Of a DNA stretch of 64,000 nt, positions 27,631 through 37,279 are shown piece after piece. Origin of the DNA: Candidatus Avimuribaculum pullicola. GTDB lineage: Bacteria > Bacteroidota > Bacteroidia > Bacteroidales > Muribaculaceae. The stretch is from positions 83,713 through 147,712 of the forward strand of contig DVKC01000032.1 of assembly GCA_018716295.1 (NCBI GenBank), written 5' to 3'. Position 1 is the stretch's first letter, and the number at the start of each line of letters is the position of its first letter. The translations under genes and the position numbers were made by a program. A model generated the notes under the pieces. That model ran no database searches. It was given only the letters and a program-made list of their open reading frames with translations, and was not told the origin of the DNA.

Positions 27631-29403
27631 ATGAGCGAAGAATTAAAAAATTCTCCAATTGAAGATTTCGATTGGGATGCCTTTGAAAAAGGCGAAACTC
27701 AAGGTGAGAAATCTCACGAGGAAATGGTACACACCTACGATGCATCTCTTAACACGTTTAAGGATAAAGATGTAACAGAAGGTACCGTCATCGCACTCAA
27801 CAAGCGCGAAGTGGTGGTTAACATCGGTTACAAGTCGGATGGTATCATTCCATTGAATGAATTCCGCTACAACCCCGACCTGAAAGTTGGCGACACCGTA
27901 GAGGTATTCATCGAAAACCAAGAGGACAAAAAGGGCCAGCTGGTTTTGTCACACAAGAAGGCACGTGCTGCCAAGAGCTGGGAACGCATCAACGAGGCTC
28001 TTGAAAACGATGAAATCATCAAGGGTTACATCAAGTGCCGCACAAAGGGTGGCATGATCGTCGATGTATTCGGCATCGAGGCATTCTTGCCCGGCTCGCA
28101 AATCGACGTTAAGCCTATCCGCGACTATGATGTATTCGTTGGCAAAACGATGGAATTCAAAGTCGTTAAGATCAACCAAGAATTTAAGAACGTGGTTGTT
28201 TCGCACAAGGCTCTCATCGAAGCCGAGCTCGAACAACAGAAAAAAGATATTATCTCCAAGCTCGAAAAAGGTCAAGTGCTTGAAGGTACCGTTAAGAACA
28301 TCACCTCTTATGGCGTATTCATCGACCTTGGTGGCGTTGACGGCCTTATCCACATCACCGACTTGTCGTGGGGTCGCGTAAGCCATCCCGAGGAAGTTGT
28401 TAGCCTCGACCAAAAGCTCAACGTGGTTATCCTCGACTTCGACGATGAAAAGAAGCGCATAGCACTCGGCTTGAAGCAATTGCAACCACATCCATGGGAT
28501 GCACTTGATCCTAACTTGACAGTTGGCGACAAGGTTAAAGGCAAGGTTGTTGTTATGGCCGACTACGGTGCATTCGTAGAAATCGCCCCAGGTGTTGAAG
28601 GCCTCATTCACGTGAGCGAAATGTCGTGGTCGCAACACTTGCGCTCTGCTCAAGACTTCTTGAAAGTAGGCGACGAGGTTGAAGCTGTTATCTTGACGCT
28701 CGACCGTGCCGAACGCAAGATGTCGCTTGGCATCAAGCAACTCAAACCCGATCCATGGGAAAGCATCGAAGTCAACTACCCTGTTGGTTCGAAGCACACC
28801 GCAAAGGTTCGCAACTTCACCAACTTCGGCGTATTCGTTGAACTCGAAGAAGGCGTTGACGGTCTTATCCACATTTCCGACTTGTCGTGGACTAAGAAAA
28901 TCAAGCACCCATCGGAATTCACTCAAATCGGTGCCGACATCGACGTACAAGTTCTTGAAATCGACAAGGAAAACCGCCGCTTGAGCCTCGGACACAAGCA
29001 GCTCGAAGAAAACCCATGGGACGTATTTGAAACAATCTTCACCGTTGGCAGCATACATGAAGGTACTATCATCGAAATGCTTGACAAGGGTGCAGTTGTA
29101 GCACTGCCCTACGGCGTTGAAGGCTTTGCAACACCCAAGCACCTCGTTAAGCAAGACGGCACTCAAGCCAAGCAAGACGAGAAGCTCGACTTCAAGGTTA
29201 TTGAATTCAACAAAGACGCAAAGCGCATCATTCTTTCTCACAGCCGCATATTCGAGGATGAAGCTAAGGCCGAAGCCAAGAAAGCCAAGAAGGCAGCAAA
29301 GGCAGCCGAAGAACACACTTCAGCAACTCCTGCCATCGAAAAGACTACTCTCGGTGACATCCAAGAACTTGCAGCACTCAAAGAAAAACTTTCTAAGAAA
29401 TAA
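27631..29403 (+). CDS. rpsA: 30S ribosomal protein S1
   Basis: The 590-residue protein contains six S1 RNA-binding repeats. Clear examples begin VTEGTVIALNKREVVVNIG, LEGTVKNITSYGVFIDLGG, VKGKVVVMADYGAFVEI and HTAKVRNFTNFGVFVELEE, most of them with a DGLIHISDLSW-type end. S1 brings mRNA to the small ribosomal subunit. The last ~60 residues are a Lys/Ala-rich tail after the sixth repeat. The gene stands alone, with its own promoter and a strong intrinsic terminator, as expected for a highly expressed protein. Codon use is strongly biased (for example AAG and GTT-rich blocks) compared with neighbours. Confidence 0.96.
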   Translation: MSEELKNSPIEDFDWDAFEKGETQGEKSHEEMVHTYDASLNTFKDKDVTEGTVIALNKREVVVNIGYKSDGIIPLNEFRYNPDLKVGDTVEVFIENQEDKKGQLVLSHKKARAAKSWERINEALENDEIIKGYIKCRTKGGMIVDVFGIEAFLPGSQIDVKPIRDYDVFVGKTMEFKVVKINQEFKNVVVSHKALIEAELEQQKKDIISKLEKGQVLEGTVKNITSYGVFIDLGGVDGLIHITDLSWGRVSHPEEVVSLDQKLNVVILDFDDEKKRIALGLKQLQPHPWDALDPNLTVGDKVKGKVVVMADYGAFVEIAPGVEGLIHVSEMSWSQHLRSAQDFLKVGDEVEAVILTLDRAERKMSLGIKQLKPDPWESIEVNYPVGSKHTAKVRNFTNFGVFVELEEGVDGLIHISDLSWTKKIKHPSEFTQIGADIDVQVLEIDKENRRLSLGHKQLEENPWDVFETIFTVGSIHEGTIIEMLDKGAVVALPYGVEGFATPKHLVKQDGTQAKQDEKLDFKVIEFNKDAKRIILSHSRIFEDEAKAEAKKAKKAAKAAEEHTSATPAIEKTTLGDIQELAALKEKLSKK

Positions 29404-29426
29404 TCAAGTTTTCCTTTTCATAATGG

Positions 29427-29463
29427 CATGGAGTGTGGAATTTCCGCACTCCATGTTTTTTTT
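29427..29463 (+). terminator. Intrinsic terminator of rpsA
   Basis: The stem CATGGAGTG/CACTCCATG, extended by three further pairs around the loop AATTT (29427-29455), is followed by eight T residues. It lies 24 bases after the rpsA stop codon. Confidence 0.93.
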
Positions 29464-29536
29464 ACCATTGTTAGATTATATTATTGCCTCACACAAATAA
29501 GCGACCTGACAAATCTACAACGAATATAATAACGAT

Positions 29537-30280
29537 ATGCAACCAATATTGATTACAATAATGGCGGTAGCTATATTAGCTATCACACTATACCTCAAAT
29601 TCAATCAAGCGAAAATTAAAGGCAAACGTGGTGAAAGAAAAGTCGCTTCAATCATTCACTCATTACCTAATGATTATTATTCGTTCAATGATGTATATTT
29701 GGATTCAAACGGAACTTCAGTACAAATAGACCATATTGTTATATCGCAATTTGGAATTTTTGTCATTGAAACCAAGAACTACACTGGAATGATATTCGGC
29801 ACAGACCAATCTGAACAATGGATCAAAAACATGTATGGCAACAAATATTATTTCCAAAACCCACTCAAACAAAACTATCTTCACGTAAAAGCATTACAAA
29901 ATCTATTTGGACTTACTATCGACAAGTTTATACCAATTGTCGTATTTTTAAAAGGAGCAAAACTCAAGTGTGATACACACGGAATTGTCATATACCCAAC
30001 CCAACTCAAACGGGTCATCGGCAGTTACACCGAACAAATTATAGACACCGACGAAGTAGAAAATTTAGTTTACCTGCTTCAATCAGCCAACATAAACAAC
30101 AGAGAAACACAAAAAGCTCACATCACAAATGTCAGGCAAAAACTTAATCAAACGAGAAATTCAATCAATAACGGAATATGCCCAAAGTGTGGAGGCAAAC
30201 TAACCAAACGCCACGGACGCTATGGACGTTTCATCGGCTGTAGCAACTATCCACAATGCAATTTCACAATACAAAAATAA
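29537..30280 (+). CDS. NERD-domain protein with C-terminal topoisomerase-type zinc finger
   Basis: The 247-residue protein has an N-terminal membrane helix (residues 2-20), then a NERD (nuclease-related) domain with KGKRGERKV, the acidic VQIDHIVIS and the ETKNYTG motif. These correspond to the E, D and ExK residues of the PD-(D/E)XK nuclease fold. The C-terminus has a single C4 zinc finger (CPKCGGKL...GCSNYPQC) like those of topoisomerase I. The gene is AT-rich, like the helicase at 1.6-4.4 kb, which has related zinc ribbons, and is followed by a copy of the same dispersed repeat. NERD proteins are suspected to act in DNA processing; the actual role here is unknown. Confidence 0.87.
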   Translation: MQPILITIMAVAILAITLYLKFNQAKIKGKRGERKVASIIHSLPNDYYSFNDVYLDSNGTSVQIDHIVISQFGIFVIETKNYTGMIFGTDQSEQWIKNMYGNKYYFQNPLKQNYLHVKALQNLFGLTIDKFIPIVVFLKGAKLKCDTHGIVIYPTQLKRVIGSYTEQIIDTDEVENLVYLLQSANINNRETQKAHITNVRQKLNQTRNSINNGICPKCGGKLTKRHGRYGRFIGCSNYPQCNFTIQK

Positions 30281-30345
30281 CCTCTACTCACTGACACTTC
30301 CCCAAAAGAACGATACATAATCACCCCGCCCAACAAAAACATGAT

Positions 30346-30416
30346 TTCAACCCAAATCGCTCAAAAAAGTCTTTTCTAATCACTTTTTGCGGTCTAATGC
30401 GTTTTGGGTTCAATAC
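30346..30416. repeat. Dispersed inverted repeat, copy 2
   Basis: The left arm TTCAACCCAAATCGC (30346-30360) pairs with GCGTTTTGGGTTCAA (30399-30413), 13 of 15 positions matching. The middle CTTTTCTAATCACTTTTTGC followed by GGTCTAATG matches copies at 1451-1494 and 40811-40851. It fills most of the gap between the NERD and DUF4199 genes. Confidence 0.7.
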
Positions 30417-30454
30417 ACGCTCAAAAAACTCGCCGAAATATCGGTATTTATGAT

Positions 30455-30462
30455 TAACTTTG
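30455..30462 (+). promoter_or_regulatory. -7 box for the DUF4199/glycosyltransferase operon
   Basis: TAACTTTG matches TAnnTTTG and lies 20 bases before the ATG at 30482, implying a very short leader. This supports that ATG over the TTG at 30470. Confidence 0.5.
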
Positions 30463-30481
30463 CAGCATCTTGACTGATGAT

Positions 30482-31030
30482 ATGTTGGAAAATCAAAATA
30501 CACCGCAAGAAAAATCGGTTTACAGATACGGAGCCGAATATGGGGTAGGATTCGGCATTTACCTCTCATTGATGGCACTCGCCATAATGTACGGCTTCGA
30601 TTATCCATTGCTGCTATTGGCAGCTATCGCCATGATTGCCGCCACACCGGCAATCATCTACCCAATGCTGCGCCGCTATAAGACCATAATGCACGGTTTT
30701 GCACCATTTGCATCGCTATGGCTGCTGGGAATTATGATATTCCTGTTTGGCTCGCTTATTTGCAGTGCTGTCACATACTTGTGGATGCAATACGTGATGC
30801 CGACATTCATTTACGACCAAGTGATGGCGGCCATTGAACTGTACAAGACCCTACCAGGCAACGAAGCTGCCGAAGTGGTAAAAGTGATGGAGTCGGTGGT
30901 CCAACACCATGCACTACCGTCACCCATAGAAGTCGTGGTGCAGATGATAATGCTCACAACGTTTCTCGGTTCACTCGTGTCGATGGCTCTTGCCCTGATA
31001 ATTAGCTGGAAGATACCACGAGCCAAGTGA
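30482..31030 (+). CDS. DUF4199 membrane protein
   Basis: The 182-residue protein has four predicted membrane helices (roughly residues 20-40, 43-60, 75-100 and 150-175) and matches the DUF4199 family, for which I know no established function. A TTG four codons upstream is possible, but the promoter position favours the ATG. It is followed after 59 bases by a DPM1/GtrB-like glycosyltransferase gene, a pairing I recall as common in Bacteroidales. It may assist lipid-linked sugar synthesis; that is inference. Confidence 0.8.
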   Translation: MLENQNTPQEKSVYRYGAEYGVGFGIYLSLMALAIMYGFDYPLLLLAAIAMIAATPAIIYPMLRRYKTIMHGFAPFASLWLLGIMIFLFGSLICSAVTYLWMQYVMPTFIYDQVMAAIELYKTLPGNEAAEVVKVMESVVQHHALPSPIEVVVQMIMLTTFLGSLVSMALALIISWKIPRAK

Positions 31031-31089
31031 CAAGAATCCCAACAACACACATACTCACAAAACGGAAAACTGACACAAAACGAAGAGAT

Positions 31090-32040
31090 ATGGACATATC
31101 GGTTGTAGTACCTCTATATAACGAAGCTGAATCGCTACCAGAACTCGAGGAGTGGATTGCCCGCGTGATGGACAAGCATGGCTTCAGCTACGAAATTTTG
31201 TTTATCAACGATGGCAGCACCGATGACTCGTGGATGGTGATCAAGCGATTGCAAGAAAGAAATCCCTGCGTCAAGGGTGTATGCTTCCGCCGCAACTATG
31301 GCAAATCGCCAGCATTGAACACTGGTTTCGCCCGAGCCATGGGCGATGTGGTAATCACAATGGATGCCGACCTGCAAGACAGCCCCGACGAAATCCCCGC
31401 ATTATACGACATGATAACAAAAGAGGGATATGACCTGGTTTCGGGCTGGAAAAAAAAGCGATACGACCCACTGAGCAAGACAATCCCTACAAAACTATTC
31501 AATGCATCGGCACGCAAAGTGAGCGGAATACACAATTTGCACGACTTCAATTGCGGACTTAAAGCCTATCGAAAAGAAGTGGTGAAACACATCGAGGTAT
31601 ATGGCGACATGCACCGATATATCCCCTACTTGGCAAAAAATGCTGGATACACCAAGATTGGCGAGAAGGTTGTACACCATCAGGCCCGCAAATATGGCAA
31701 ATCGAAATTTGGACTCAGCCGTTTCGTCAACGGCTACCTCGACCTTGGCACACTGTGGTTCCTGTCGAAATTTGGCGTCAAGCCTATGCACTTCTTCGGC
31801 TTCCTCGGCAGCATTATGTTCCTGTTAGGGTTCATCTCGGTAATTGCCGTGGGTGCAATCAAGCTCTACAACCTGCACACTGGGCATAGCTACATACTCG
31901 TCACCGACTCGCCCTACTTCTACCTGTCGTTGACAGCTATGCTGCTAGGCACACAATTGTTCCTGGCAGGCTTCGTCGGCGAATTAGTGTGCCGTCATGC
32001 CCCCGACCGCAACCATTACGAAATTTCCGAAGAAATATAA
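31090..32040 (+). CDS. Polyprenyl-phosphate glycosyltransferase (DPM1/GtrB-like)
   Basis: The 316-residue protein has an N-terminal family 2 domain: ISVVVPLYNEAESLPEL, FINDGSTDDS, RRNYGKSPALNTGF and MDADLQDSPDE, where DADLQD is the typical DPM/GtrB catalytic motif. Two C-terminal membrane helices lie near residues 232-260 and 270-295. Such enzymes transfer a sugar from a nucleotide donor to undecaprenyl phosphate at the inner membrane. The ATG at 31090 was preferred over a GTG at 31027 that overlaps the DUF4199 stop, because family homology starts at MDISVVVP. It is probably in one operon with the DUF4199 gene. Confidence 0.9.
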   Translation: MDISVVVPLYNEAESLPELEEWIARVMDKHGFSYEILFINDGSTDDSWMVIKRLQERNPCVKGVCFRRNYGKSPALNTGFARAMGDVVITMDADLQDSPDEIPALYDMITKEGYDLVSGWKKKRYDPLSKTIPTKLFNASARKVSGIHNLHDFNCGLKAYRKEVVKHIEVYGDMHRYIPYLAKNAGYTKIGEKVVHHQARKYGKSKFGLSRFVNGYLDLGTLWFLSKFGVKPMHFFGFLGSIMFLLGFISVIAVGAIKLYNLHTGHSYILVTDSPYFYLSLTAMLLGTQLFLAGFVGELVCRHAPDRNHYEISEEI

Positions 32041-32106
32041 AACCAGGAAAGATAAAAAATCCATAGAATTACAATATTTGCACGAAACTACACACATTCT
32101 ATCAAT

Positions 32107-33630
32107 ATGCAGGAGAAAATAATAATACTTGACTTCGGGTCACAAACGACGCAACTCATCGGTCGCCGCGTGCGCGAGCTGAACATGTATTGCGAAATTG
32201 TACCCTACAACAAATTTCCCCATGCCGACAAGTCGGTAATCGGCGTGATACTGTCGGGAAGTCCTTTCTCGGTATATGACGAAAAGGCTTTCAAAATCGA
32301 CTTGGCCGAAATTCGCGGCAAATACCCAATACTGGGGATTTGCTATGGTGCTCAATTCATGGCATACGCAAATGGCGGCTCGGTAGAACCGGCTGCCACA
32401 AGGGAATATGGCCGTGCCAACTTGGACAAAATCGACAATTCCAACCCATTGCTCAAAGGTGTAGCACAAAATTCACAAGTGTGGATGAGCCATGGCGACA
32501 CCATTACCTCCCTGCCCGAAGGGTTCAAAATCATAGCATCGACCGCAAAAGTGGCTGTAGCAGCCTATCAGGCCGAGGGCGAAAAATTGTGGGGAGTACA
32601 GTTCCACCCCGAAGTATTCCACACTGTTGACGGCACACAAATTTTGAAAAACTTCGTCGTTGACATCTGCGGAGGGAAACAAGACTGGAACGCCTCATCG
32701 TTTATCGAAACCACAGTTGCGCAACTGAAAGAGCAATTGGGCAACGACAAAGTTGTGCTTGGGCTAAGTGGAGGTGTTGACTCATCGGTAGCCGCCGTAT
32801 TGCTCAACAAGGCAATCGGACGCAACCTCACGTGCATTTTTGTCGATCACGGCATGCTGCGCAAGAATGAATTTAAAAATGTATTGCACGACTATGAATG
32901 CCTCGGGCTTAACGTAATCGGCGTTGACGCAAGCGAGAAATTTTTCAATGAGCTTGCAGGTGTCACCGACCCGGAACGCAAGCGCAAAATCATCGGGAAA
33001 GGGTTCATCGACGTATTTGATGAAGAGGCTCGTAAAATATCTGATGTGAAGTGGCTTGCTCAAGGCACAATATACCCCGACTGCATCGAATCGCTATCAA
33101 TCACAGGCACTGTAATCAAAAGCCATCACAACGTAGGCGGACTGCCCGAAAAAATGAACTTGAAGCTGTGCGAACCTCTGCGGCTGCTGTTCAAGGACGA
33201 AGTGCGACGCGTGGGGCGTGAATTGGGAATGCCCGACCACCTCATCAAGCGGCACCCGTTCCCCGGCCCAGGACTTGCAGTGCGTATCCTTGGCGACATC
33301 ACACGCGAGAAAGTGCGCATTCTGCAAGATGCCGATGATATTTTCATCCAAGGTTTGCGCGACTGGGAACTCTACGACAAAGTGTGGCAAGCTGGCGTAA
33401 TCTTGCTGCCAGTGCAGAGCGTTGGCGTGATGGGCGACGAACGCACCTATGAACGTGCTGTAGCATTACGCGCTGTAACCAGCACCGATGCCATGACTGC
33501 CGACTGGGCGCATCTCCCCTACGAGTTCCTCGCAAAGGTGAGCAACGACATCATCAACAAAGTTAAAGGCGTGAACCGCGTCTGCTACGACATCAGCTCC
33601 AAACCACCAGCAACCATAGAGTGGGAATAA
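32107..33630 (+). CDS. guaA: GMP synthase (glutamine-hydrolysing)
   Basis: The 507-residue enzyme converts XMP to GMP. The N-terminal class I amidotransferase domain has the nucleophile Cys in [12 protein letters not shown] near residue 81 and the histidine in [10 protein letters not shown]. The ATP-pyrophosphatase loop is [13 protein letters not shown] near residue 220, and the C-terminal dimerisation domain carries [11 protein letters not shown]. The protein ends with the characteristic KPPATIEWE. Length is normal. It lies 66 bases after the glycosyltransferase gene and is followed by a repeat element. Confidence 0.97.
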   Translation: MQEKIIILDFGSQTTQLIGRRVRELNMYCEIVPYNKFPHADKSVIGVILSGSPFSVYDEKAFKIDLAEIRGKYPILGICYGAQFMAYANGGSVEPAATREYGRANLDKIDNSNPLLKGVAQNSQVWMSHGDTITSLPEGFKIIASTAKVAVAAYQAEGEKLWGVQFHPEVFHTVDGTQILKNFVVDICGGKQDWNASSFIETTVAQLKEQLGNDKVVLGLSGGVDSSVAAVLLNKAIGRNLTCIFVDHGMLRKNEFKNVLHDYECLGLNVIGVDASEKFFNELAGVTDPERKRKIIGKGFIDVFDEEARKISDVKWLAQGTIYPDCIESLSITGTVIKSHHNVGGLPEKMNLKLCEPLRLLFKDEVRRVGRELGMPDHLIKRHPFPGPGLAVRILGDITREKVRILQDADDIFIQGLRDWELYDKVWQAGVILLPVQSVGVMGDERTYERAVALRAVTSTDAMTADWAHLPYEFLAKVSNDIINKVKGVNRVCYDISSKPPATIEWE

Positions 33631-33697
33631 CAGCTATTTTCCAAAAAAGAAAGTGTATCGAATTAGATAAATACGGCCAACTTTACTTACGATTATA

Positions 33698-33930
33698 AGT
33701 TACAACAACTTCATTTGACGATGTAGAATTGCCCCGGAGGGGGCAAAACCTTGCTTATCCGCGGGTGGAGTGAGCGATAGCAAACGTAACCTGCGGTATT
33801 TGTCCCCCCATGAATACGGCTTCGGAGATGCCGCACTAAAGTAGCAACAAAGTGCGGTATCTCCGAAGCAGTTTAGTTTATATATTTGCTTTCCAGCTGG
33901 TTAAGCATGGTGAAGCCCCTCCAGGACTTA
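33698..33930. repeat. Nested-palindrome intergenic repeat (copy C)
   Basis: The left end ATAAGTTACAACAACTTCAT, then GACGATGTAGAATTGCCCC, is the reverse complement of the right end of copy D. Next come GGAGTGAGCGATAG, AACCTGCGG and an inner inverted repeat, GCTTCGGAGATGCCGCACT (33819-33837) against AGTGCGGTATCTCCGAAGC (33851-33869). The right side is degraded to CAGCTGGTTAAGCATGGTGA. It fills the gap between guaA and the TPR gene; nothing coding is seen there. Confidence 0.8.
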
Positions 33931-34079
33931 TAGCTGTGTTAACCAATCTAATGTTTATCAGCACCTGTACATTTAGATGCTCAAAGGGATTTCTGGGATA
34001 TTGCATCTGCAAAAAACAGGCAAGCCCTGCCCTATCATCGGCCAAGACTTGCCCGTTTAATTCCTGGACAAAACGGATT

Positions 34080-35672
34080 TTATTCAAACAGCGACTTGTG
34101 CGCCTCTACCGTACTCTTGAATTTTTCAAGATGCCGCACCTGTCGCAACGAACGTAACGGCGTTTCATTATCCATCACATCGTAATAACTGCCATAACCG
34201 TGCGCCAAAGCCTGGTCGAGATAGGCAATGGCATCATCGGCTCGGCCACACAGCGACATCACCACGGCAGCCACGAAACGAGCTTCACCGCCCGAACGTT
34301 TTTCCTCCTTTACAATACTCTCGCACCACTGGGCAGCCTCGTCGTCGCGGCCAAGCTCATGCAAGGCAAAACCACGCAACAAATCATTGCCATCGCCAGT
34401 GAGCAATATCTCGGTAAAATCGTTTTTAGCCGCATTCTCATCGCCAAGGCAATTTTTACGCAGCCACCCGCGCATATACCTTGCCCGAGCCCACGAAGCA
34501 TTGGTCATTATTATTTCGTTTAACCCTTGCTGCGCAGCGCGATATTCGCCAGCGTCGATATCGAGCATGGCTCGTTGGTACAAAAGTTCCAAATCATCAG
34601 CCTTGACCATCAATCCCACCTTGATAGCATTATAGGCATCTTCAACACGGTTCATTGCGCTCAATATTTGCGACTTGAGCACATAATAATATGGCAACTC
34701 ACCCTGCATGTCTATAGCCTTGTCGATATATGCCAAGGCATCATCGAAGCGGCATAAGTTGTAGGCGGCAATTGCAGCATTATAATATATGCTGTGATAG
34801 TCATACAACTTGCGTGTGATAATTTCATGCAATGCACGCAATCCATCAGCGTAACGGAAGTGCCCCACTTGCACCGACGACTTTATATAGTAAAACATTC
34901 CGCCATCTGGCACGTTTGAGATAGCTGCATCAAGTGCTGCCACCACATCGTCGTATGCCACGTCCGACAAGCGCATCAATCGTGGGATGGCATCACCACC
35001 GCCATCAGAGATGCTCAATGCCATTATCAAGTCTTGCGCCGCTTCTTGGTTGCGTCCAAGCAACTCAAGCACCTCGGCTCGCCCTACATACACTGCCACA
35101 TCGGCGGGGTAAAGTTCCACGGCTCGGTTGGCATACTCCATGGCTTGCCCCGCATTGTTCAACCTGACTTCCGTGCGGGCAAGCCCCAGGATAGCCTTAT
35201 AGTTGATATTACTACGACGATATAATGCCATATAGCTATTGCGGGCATTAGTCCAGTCGCCATTGTCGTAATATGAATCGGCAAGCATGTTCAACACAGC
35301 CTCCGACGATGGGTCAAGCTTATTGGCCTCCTGCAAGTCGGCAAGGGCAAGTTGCAACTTGCCAGTGACATTATATATTTTTGCCCTGAGCACATATTCA
35401 TCTACAAGCATCTGCAAGTCGCTGCGAGTGGTGACTTCAAGGGCAGCATTCACATCATCAAGGGCTTTCTGGTAATCCCCATTTATAAAATACTGGTTGG
35501 CACGACTGTAAAGCACAGCAAAGTCATCGGGATTCTTCTTTAGCTCATCGGCATACACCTGCATTACGGCATCCATGATTTTCTGCTGCGAATTTTCTTG
35601 CGCCATGCCCATGGTAGCCGTCAAGGGCAGCATGGCATATACCACAGCGGCCACGGCAATCTTCTTCAACAT
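34080..35672 (-). CDS. Secreted TPR-repeat protein
   Basis: The 530-residue protein starts with a signal peptide (MLKKIAVAAVVYAMLPLTAT, cleavage probably after GMAQ). The rest is a series of about ten tetratricopeptide-type repeats, for example ALYSRANQYFINGDYQKALD, then AVLNMLADSYYDNGDWTNAR and YVLKSQILSAMNRVEDAYN. TPR arrays mediate protein-protein contacts, here probably in the periplasm; the partner is unknown. The ATG at 35672 gives a clean signal peptide; a longer start at 35687 would overlap kdsA by 14 bases. It is just downstream of kdsA and probably co-transcribed. Confidence 0.83.
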   Translation of the reverse strand: MLKKIAVAAVVYAMLPLTATMGMAQENSQQKIMDAVMQVYADELKKNPDDFAVLYSRANQYFINGDYQKALDDVNAALEVTTRSDLQMLVDEYVLRAKIYNVTGKLQLALADLQEANKLDPSSEAVLNMLADSYYDNGDWTNARNSYMALYRRSNINYKAILGLARTEVRLNNAGQAMEYANRAVELYPADVAVYVGRAEVLELLGRNQEAAQDLIMALSISDGGGDAIPRLMRLSDVAYDDVVAALDAAISNVPDGGMFYYIKSSVQVGHFRYADGLRALHEIITRKLYDYHSIYYNAAIAAYNLCRFDDALAYIDKAIDMQGELPYYYVLKSQILSAMNRVEDAYNAIKVGLMVKADDLELLYQRAMLDIDAGEYRAAQQGLNEIIMTNASWARARYMRGWLRKNCLGDENAAKNDFTEILLTGDGNDLLRGFALHELGRDDEAAQWCESIVKEEKRSGGEARFVAAVVMSLCGRADDAIAYLDQALAHGYGSYYDVMDNETPLRSLRQVRHLEKFKSTVEAHKSLFE

Positions 35673-35673
35673 A

Positions 35674-36495
35674 TCACATAAGCTCATTAATCCTGTTAAT
35701 AGTCATTCTTATCTCGGTCAGCCGCTCAAGCAATCCCTCTATAAGGTCGAGGCGCAACATATTTGCACCGTCGCTCTTGGCAACAGCTGGATTTTGGTGC
35801 GTTTCGATGAAAATGCCATCGGCACCAGCTGCAACGGCTGCACGTGCCATCGGCTCAATCAAGTGTGGCAACCCGCCAGTAACACCTTTGGGCTGGTTGG
35901 GTTGCTGCAACGAGTGAGTAGCGTCATAAATCACTGGGCAACCCGTAGCCTTCATCGCCTTGAAACCACGGAAATCAACAACCAAGTCGTAATAACCAAA
36001 CGAAGTGCCACGCTCTGTTACTGCCACGTCGTCATTGCCTGCATCACGCACTTTTTGCACGGCAAACGCCATCGCTTCGGGCGAAAGGAACTGCCCTTTC
36101 TTTATATTCACCATCTTGCCAGTACGGGCGGCAGCTACCAACAAATCGGTCTGTCGGCACAAGAAAGCCGGGATTTGCAATACATCGACATAACGAGCCG
36201 CCATAGCGGCTTCCTCGGCACTATGTATGTCGGTCACGACAGGTATGCCGTATGTATCTTTCACCTTTTTCAATATTTCAAGTGCCTGCAAGTCGCCTAT
36301 CCCCATGAATGAATCGAGCCTCGAACGATTGGCCTTGCGGTAACTCCCCTTGAATACGTATGGGATATCGAGCCGCCGCGCGACTTCCGATACCCTACCG
36401 GCTATTTCCAAAGCCATTTCTTCACCTTCTATGACACAAGGCCCAGCAAACAAAAAGAAATTGCCCGTAGCCGAATTCATCAAATCTTTTACCAT
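35674..36495 (-). CDS. kdsA: 3-deoxy-8-phosphooctulonate synthase (KDO-8-P synthase)
   Basis: The 273-residue protein condenses phosphoenolpyruvate with arabinose 5-phosphate in KDO synthesis for the lipid A-core region of LPS. Family motifs are FAGPCVIEGEE, FKGSYRKANRSR, LQIPAFLCRQTD, VNIKKGQF and VIYDATHSLQQPN. The cysteine in AGPC suggests the metal-dependent class. The frame extends upstream to a TTG at 36537, but the ATG at 36495 gives the usual length and sits downstream of a good promoter. A TPR gene follows immediately. Confidence 0.95.
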   Translation of the reverse strand: MVKDLMNSATGNFFLFAGPCVIEGEEMALEIAGRVSEVARRLDIPYVFKGSYRKANRSRLDSFMGIGDLQALEILKKVKDTYGIPVVTDIHSAEEAAMAARYVDVLQIPAFLCRQTDLLVAAARTGKMVNIKKGQFLSPEAMAFAVQKVRDAGNDDVAVTERGTSFGYYDLVVDFRGFKAMKATGCPVIYDATHSLQQPNQPKGVTGGLPHLIEPMARAAVAAGADGIFIETHQNPAVAKSDGANMLRLDLIEGLLERLTEIRMTINRINELM

Positions 36496-36560
36496 AATTC
36501 GATTGTTTTTTGCATAATCGTTGCAATTCAGCCGCAAATGCGCCGAAAATCAACAATGTG

Positions 36561-36590
36561 CAAATTTACAACAAAAAATGGAATACCCAA
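36561..36590 (-). promoter_or_regulatory. Promoter for kdsA
   Basis: On the minus strand, TTG at 36590-36588, a 19-base spacer and TAAATTTG at 36568-36561 form a full Bacteroidota promoter about 66 bases before the kdsA ATG. Confidence 0.6.
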
Positions 36591-36739
36591 TCCACCACTG
36601 CCAACAATAATCCACCGCCACAATCGTAAATCACTGCCATATACTGTCCAGTGCCTACCACATTTATCCCAATAAGCCGCCAGCTAACCGAGCAATAACA
36701 ACATTACAGCACAAAATGTTTACATAAGTAAGAGCCACA

Positions 36740-37279
36740 TTACACTCTCTTAAACATCGCCACTAATTGCTTCACATCAGTAGCATACCTATTTTCACAT
36801 AAATATTTCAAAACCATTTTGAGCAACTTGACTTCACCATTTCCACTTATTGCAGAAAATAGAGCTTTGAAACGTTTATCGGCATTTGATGTGACTGATT
36901 TTGATACTTTGGTAAACTCTTCCAGCCTTGAAGGCAATTCATAATCACCAACATTTACACCTTGTTCTTTTGCGCAATCCAACACAAATCCATCGATTGC
37001 TGGTGCAATAGTTATCAGATATTGACATCGTTCGCTGTGCTTCATCAATGTCAAATGTTTTGATGCAGCCACAACTTCACACTCTTTGATATATCCCAGT
37101 TGAACTTTATCTTTATCAATGATGCCGACCGCAAATTTATCGGCAAATGTAGTTTTCAATTGCCCGACTACTTTTGAGCAACAATGTTGATGATTAACAC
37201 CTGCATTCAACAGATACTCTATGAGATTAGTATCGACATAGCATTCGGGCAAGACATTCAACAATTTTCGCGGTTTCAT
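36740..37279 (-). CDS. Uncharacterised partner of OLD-like ATPase, possibly TOPRIM-like
   Basis: I do not recognise this 179-residue protein with confidence. Its ATG overlaps the stop codon of the upstream ATPase gene (ATGA), so the two are translationally coupled. The N-terminal half has an acidic-start segment (CYVDTNLIEYLL) and a strand followed by IIDKDK. This weakly recalls the E and DxD elements of TOPRIM-type nucleases found beside ATPases in defence modules such as PARIS or OLD-like pairs; the first glutamate is not in the usual place. The C-terminal half is helical (LLKMVLKYLCENRYATDVKQ). Composition is AT-rich compared with flanking kdsA and serA. A defence role is inference. Confidence 0.65.
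   Translation of the reverse strand: MKPRKLLNVLPECYVDTNLIEYLLNAGVNHQHCCSKVVGQLKTTFADKFAVGIIDKDKVQLGYIKECEVVAASKHLTLMKHSERCQYLITIAPAIDGFVLDCAKEQGVNVGDYELPSRLEEFTKVSKSVTSNADKRFKALFSAISGNGEVKLLKMVLKYLCENRYATDVKQLVAMFKRV

Noticed and set aside
27949..29316. Long minus-strand open frame opposite rpsA
   Set aside because: rpsA is unmistakable with six S1 repeats; the antisense frame reflects its biased codon use.
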